A stretch of 64,000 bases of DNA, from assembly GCA_035048485.1 (NCBI GenBank), contig CM068589.1, positions 2,854,501-2,918,500 of the forward strand, in the 5' to 3' direction. The notes below the pieces were generated by a model. That model was not told the origin of the DNA and searched no databases. It saw only the letters and a list, made by a program, of their open reading frames with translations. The stretch is from Pteria penguin (Eukaryota > Mollusca > Bivalvia > Pterioida > Pteriidae). Of this stretch, positions 60,701-64,000 are shown piece after piece. Numbering within the stretch: the first letter of the stretch is position 1; the number at the start of each line of letters is the position of its first letter. The translations under genes were made by a program, and so were the position numbers.

Positions 60701-63700
60701 AATGACCAGTATTTAGAGTGGTGGAAGGCAATGGCCAGTATTTAGAGTGATGATGGGAATGACCAGTATTTAGAGTGGTGGAAGGCAATGACCAGTATTT
60801 AGAGTGGTGGAAGGCAATGACCAATATTTAGAGTTGTCGAAGGCAATGACCAGTATTTAGAGTGGTAGAAGGCAATGACCAGTATTTAGGGTGGTGGAAG
60901 GCAATGACCAGTATTTAGAGTGGTGGAAGGATTTAGGGTGATGGAAGGCAATGACCAGTATTTAGAGTGATGGAAGGCAATGACCAGTATTTAGAGTGGT
61001 GGAAGGCAATGACCAGTATTTAGAGTGGTGGAAGGCAATGACCAGTATTTAGAGTGGTGGAAGGTGATGACCAGTATTTAGAATGATGGAAGGCAATGAC
61101 CAGTATTTAGAGTGGTGGTAGGCAATGACCAGTATTTAGAGTGGTGAAAGGCAATGACCAGTATTTAGAGTGGTGGAAGGCAATGACCAGTATTTAGAGT
61201 GGTGGAAGGCAATGACTAGTAATTAGAGTGGTGGAGGGCAATCGCCAGTATTTAGGGTGGAAGGCAAAGACCAGTATTTAGAGTGGTGGAAGGCAATGAT
61301 CAGTATTTAGAGTGGTGGAAGGCAATGACCAGTATTTAAAGTGGTGGAAGGCAATGGCCAGTATTAAGAGTGATGATGGGAATGACCAGTATTTAGAGTG
61401 GTGGAAGGCAATGACCAGTATTAGAGTGATGGAAGGCAATGACCAGTGTTTAGAGTGATGGAAGGCAATGACCAGTATTTAGAGTGGTGGAAGGCAATGA
61501 CCAGTATTTAGAGTGGTGGAAGGCAATGGCCAGTAATTAGGGTGGTGGAAGGTGATGACCAGTATTTAGAGTGATAGAAGGCAATGACCAGTATTTAGGG
61601 TGGTGGTAGGCAATGATCAGTATTTAGAGTGGTGAAAGGCAATGACCAGTATTTAGAGTGGTGGAAGGCAATGACCAGTGTTTAAAGTGGTGGAAGGCAA
61701 TGACTAGTACTTAGAGTGGTGGAAGGCAATCACCAGTATTTAGGGTGGAAGGCAATAAACCAGTATTTAGAGTGGTGGAAGGCAATGATCAGTATTTAGA
61801 GTGGTGGAAGGCATTGACCAGTATTTTGGGTGGTGGAAGGCAATGACTAGTATTTAGGGTGGTGGAAGGCAATGACCAGTATTTAGAGTGGTGGAAGGCA
61901 ATGGCCAGTATTTTGGGTGGTGGAAGGCAATGACTAGTATTTAGGGTGGTGGAAGGTGATGGCCAGTATTTAGAGTGATGGAAGGCAATGACCAGTATTT
62001 AGGGTGGTGGTAGGCAATGACCAGTATTTAGAGTGGTGAAAGGCAATGACCAGTATTTAGAGTGGTGGAAGGCAATGACCAGTATTTAGGGTGGTGGAAG
62101 GCAATGGCCAGTATTAAGAGTGGTGGAAGACAATGACCAGTATTTAGGGTGGAAGGCAAAGACCAGTATTTAGAGTGGTGGAAGGCAATGATCAGTATTT
62201 AGAGTAATGGAAGGCAATGACCAGTATTTAGAGTGGTGGAAGGCAATGGCCAGTATTTAGAGTGATGATGGGAATGACCAGTATTTAGAGTGGTGGAAGG
62301 CAATGACTAGTATTTAGAGTGGTGGAAGGCAATGACCAGTATTTAGAGTGGTGGAAGGCAATGATCAGTATTTAGAGTAATGGAAGGCAATGACCAGTAT
62401 TTAGAGTGGTGGAAGGCAATGGCCAGTATTTAGAGTGATGATGGGAATGACCAGTATTTAGAGTGGTGGAAGGCAATGACCAGTATTTAGGGTGGTGGAA
62501 GGCAATGGCCAGTATTAAGAGTGGTGGAAGGCAATGACCAGTATTTAGAGTGGTGGAAGGCAATGGCCAGTATTTAGAGTGATGATGGGAATGACCAGTA
62601 TTTAGAGTGGTGGAAGGCAATGACCAGTATTTAGAGTGATTGAAGTAAATGACCAGTATTTAGAGTTGTGGAAGGCAATGACCAGTATTTAGAGTGGTAG
62701 AAGGCAATGACCAGTATTTAGGGTGGTGGAAGGCAATGACCAGTATTTAGAGTGGTGGAAGGATTTAGGGTGATGGAAGGCAATGACCAGTATTTAGAGT
62801 GATGGAAGGCAATGACCAGTATTTAGAGTGATGGAAGGCAATGACCAGTATTTAGAGTGGTGGAAGGCAATGACCAGTATTTAGAGTGGTGGAAGGTGAT
62901 GACCAGTATTTAGAGTGATGGAAGGCAATGACCAGTATTTAGGGTGGTGGTAGGCAATGACCAGTATTTAGAGTGGTGAAAGGCAATGACCAGTATTTAG
63001 AGTGGTGGAAGGCAATGACCAGTGTTTAGAGTGGTGGAAGGCAATGACTAGCAATTAGAGTGGTGGAGGGCAATCGCCAGTATTTAGGGTGGAAGGCAAT
63101 GACCAGTATTTAGAGTGGTGGAAGGCAATGATCAGTATTTAGAGTGGTGGAAGGCAATGACCAGTATTTAGAGTGGTGGAAGGCAATGGCCAGTATTAAG
63201 GGTGATGATGGGAATGACCAGTATTTAAAGTGGTGGAAGGCAATGACCAGTATTAGAGTGATGGAAGGCAATGACCAGTAATTAGGGTGGTGGAAGGTGA
63301 TGACCAGTATTTAGAGTGATAGAAGGCAATGACCAGTATTTAGGGTGGTGGTAGGCAATGACCAGTATTTAGAGTGGTGAAAGGCAATGACCAGTATTTA
63401 GAGTGGTGGAAGGCAATGACCAGTGTTTAGAGTGGTGGAAGGCAATGACTAGTACTTAGAGTGGTGGAAGGCAATCACCAGTATTTAGGGTGGAAAGCAA
63501 TAAACCAGTATTTAGAGTGGTGGAAGGCAATGATCAGTATTTAGAGTGGTGGAAGGCAATGACCAGTATTTAGAGTGGCGAAAGGCAAAGGCCAGTATTT
63601 AGAGTGATGATGGGAATGACCAGTATTTAGAGTGGTGGAAGGCAATGGCCAGTATTTAGAGTGATGGAAGGCAATGATCAGTATTTAGAGTGATGGAAGG

Positions 63701-63785
63701 CAATGACCAGTATTTAGAGTGGTGGAATGCAATGACCAGTATTTAGAGTGGTGGAAGGCAATAGCCAGTAATTAGGGTGGTGTCT
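57765..63785. repeat. Six-kilobase array of 29-bp units with higher-order duplications
   Basis: Unit tgaccagtatttagagtggt plus ggaaggcaa, about 205 copies, with recurrent variants (ggccagtattttgggt, gatcag...gtaatgg, gtgatgatgggaatgacc, a shortened aaggatttagggt). Runs of variants recur: 57960-58440 is nearly repeated at 59446-59930 (offset 1486), and 60530-60830 at 62330-62625 (offset near 1796). Confidence 0.97.
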
Positions 63786-64000
63786 TTACACTTACAGAGT
63801 TTTGTTTAGAATGGATGTGTGCTGCATACAATCTGAGATGTCTACATGTATAAACAGTGTATAATTTATAGAGGTGGGTAGGAGGAGGAAGCACAATGAT
63901 AAAAACAATTTTTTTTAGTATTTTGTATTGACAGACCTATATGTTCCTTGATAGGGTGGTTATATCTGAGTGATGCTATGTTATAATGAGTTGATCTTGA
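63786..64000. other. Right flank of the 29-bp array
   Basis: Unique AT-rich sequence; nothing recognised. Confidence 0.5.

Noticed and set aside
57968..62620. Frames of 82-121 aa on the minus strand
   Set aside because: Read-through of the 29-bp array (29 residues per three units).
57765..63785. CRISPR-like array
   Set aside because: Repeats are contiguous without unique spacers, and the genome is eukaryotic.

Overview
The window is animal nuclear DNA. It has spliced genes with GT-AG introns, dispersed tRNA-derived SINEs, inverted-repeat elements and very dense minisatellites. The protein families, the SINE types and the many short AT-rich repeats suggest a lophotrochozoan, most likely a bivalve mollusc. 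That placement is an inference; nothing in the window names the species. The six-frame open frames are mostly repeat artefacts. I support three host genes and one LTR retrotransposon. || Layout: (1) 1-5484, minus strand: a Ty3/Gypsy-type LTR retrotransposon running off the left edge (5' LTR 4993-5484, two small CxxC zinc-ribbon ORFs, gag with two membrane-like segments, pol with protease, RT and RNase H and one frameshift). (2) 5533-5658, minus: first coding exon of a CENATAC/CCDC84-like zinc-finger gene. The retrotransposon sits inside its first intron in the same orientation, 48 bp after the splice donor. (3) 5.9-10.8 kb: inverted-repeat elements and three minisatellites, including a 1-kb array with a 21-bp unit. 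(4) 11179-27078, plus: a ten-coding-exon GPS2 (G protein pathway suppressor 2) gene encoding about 380 residues. Its introns are full of tandem arrays, two of which copy an exon end together with its 5' splice site. (5) 27.1-31.05 kb: the convergent 3' ends of the two larger genes, with a SINE carrying an internal tandem expansion. (6) 31052-50893, minus: an igloo/neuromodulin-like gene of serially duplicated IQ-motif exons with a myristoylation-type N terminus and at least one alternative last exon. (7) 50.9-64.0 kb: no recognised gene; a homogenised 38-bp array (about 53.2-54.0 kb) and a 6-kb array of 29-bp units (57.77-63.78 kb) with 1.5-1.8 kb higher-order duplications. || The genes do not form a pathway. 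GPS2 is a subunit of the NCoR/SMRT-HDAC3 corepressor, CENATAC a minor-spliceosome factor, and the IQ protein a presumed calmodulin-binding membrane-associated protein. The points most worth a second look are the retrotransposon's paired zinc-ribbon ORFs and membrane-type Gag, the minisatellites that have amplified authentic splice sites inside GPS2, and the serial IQ exon array.
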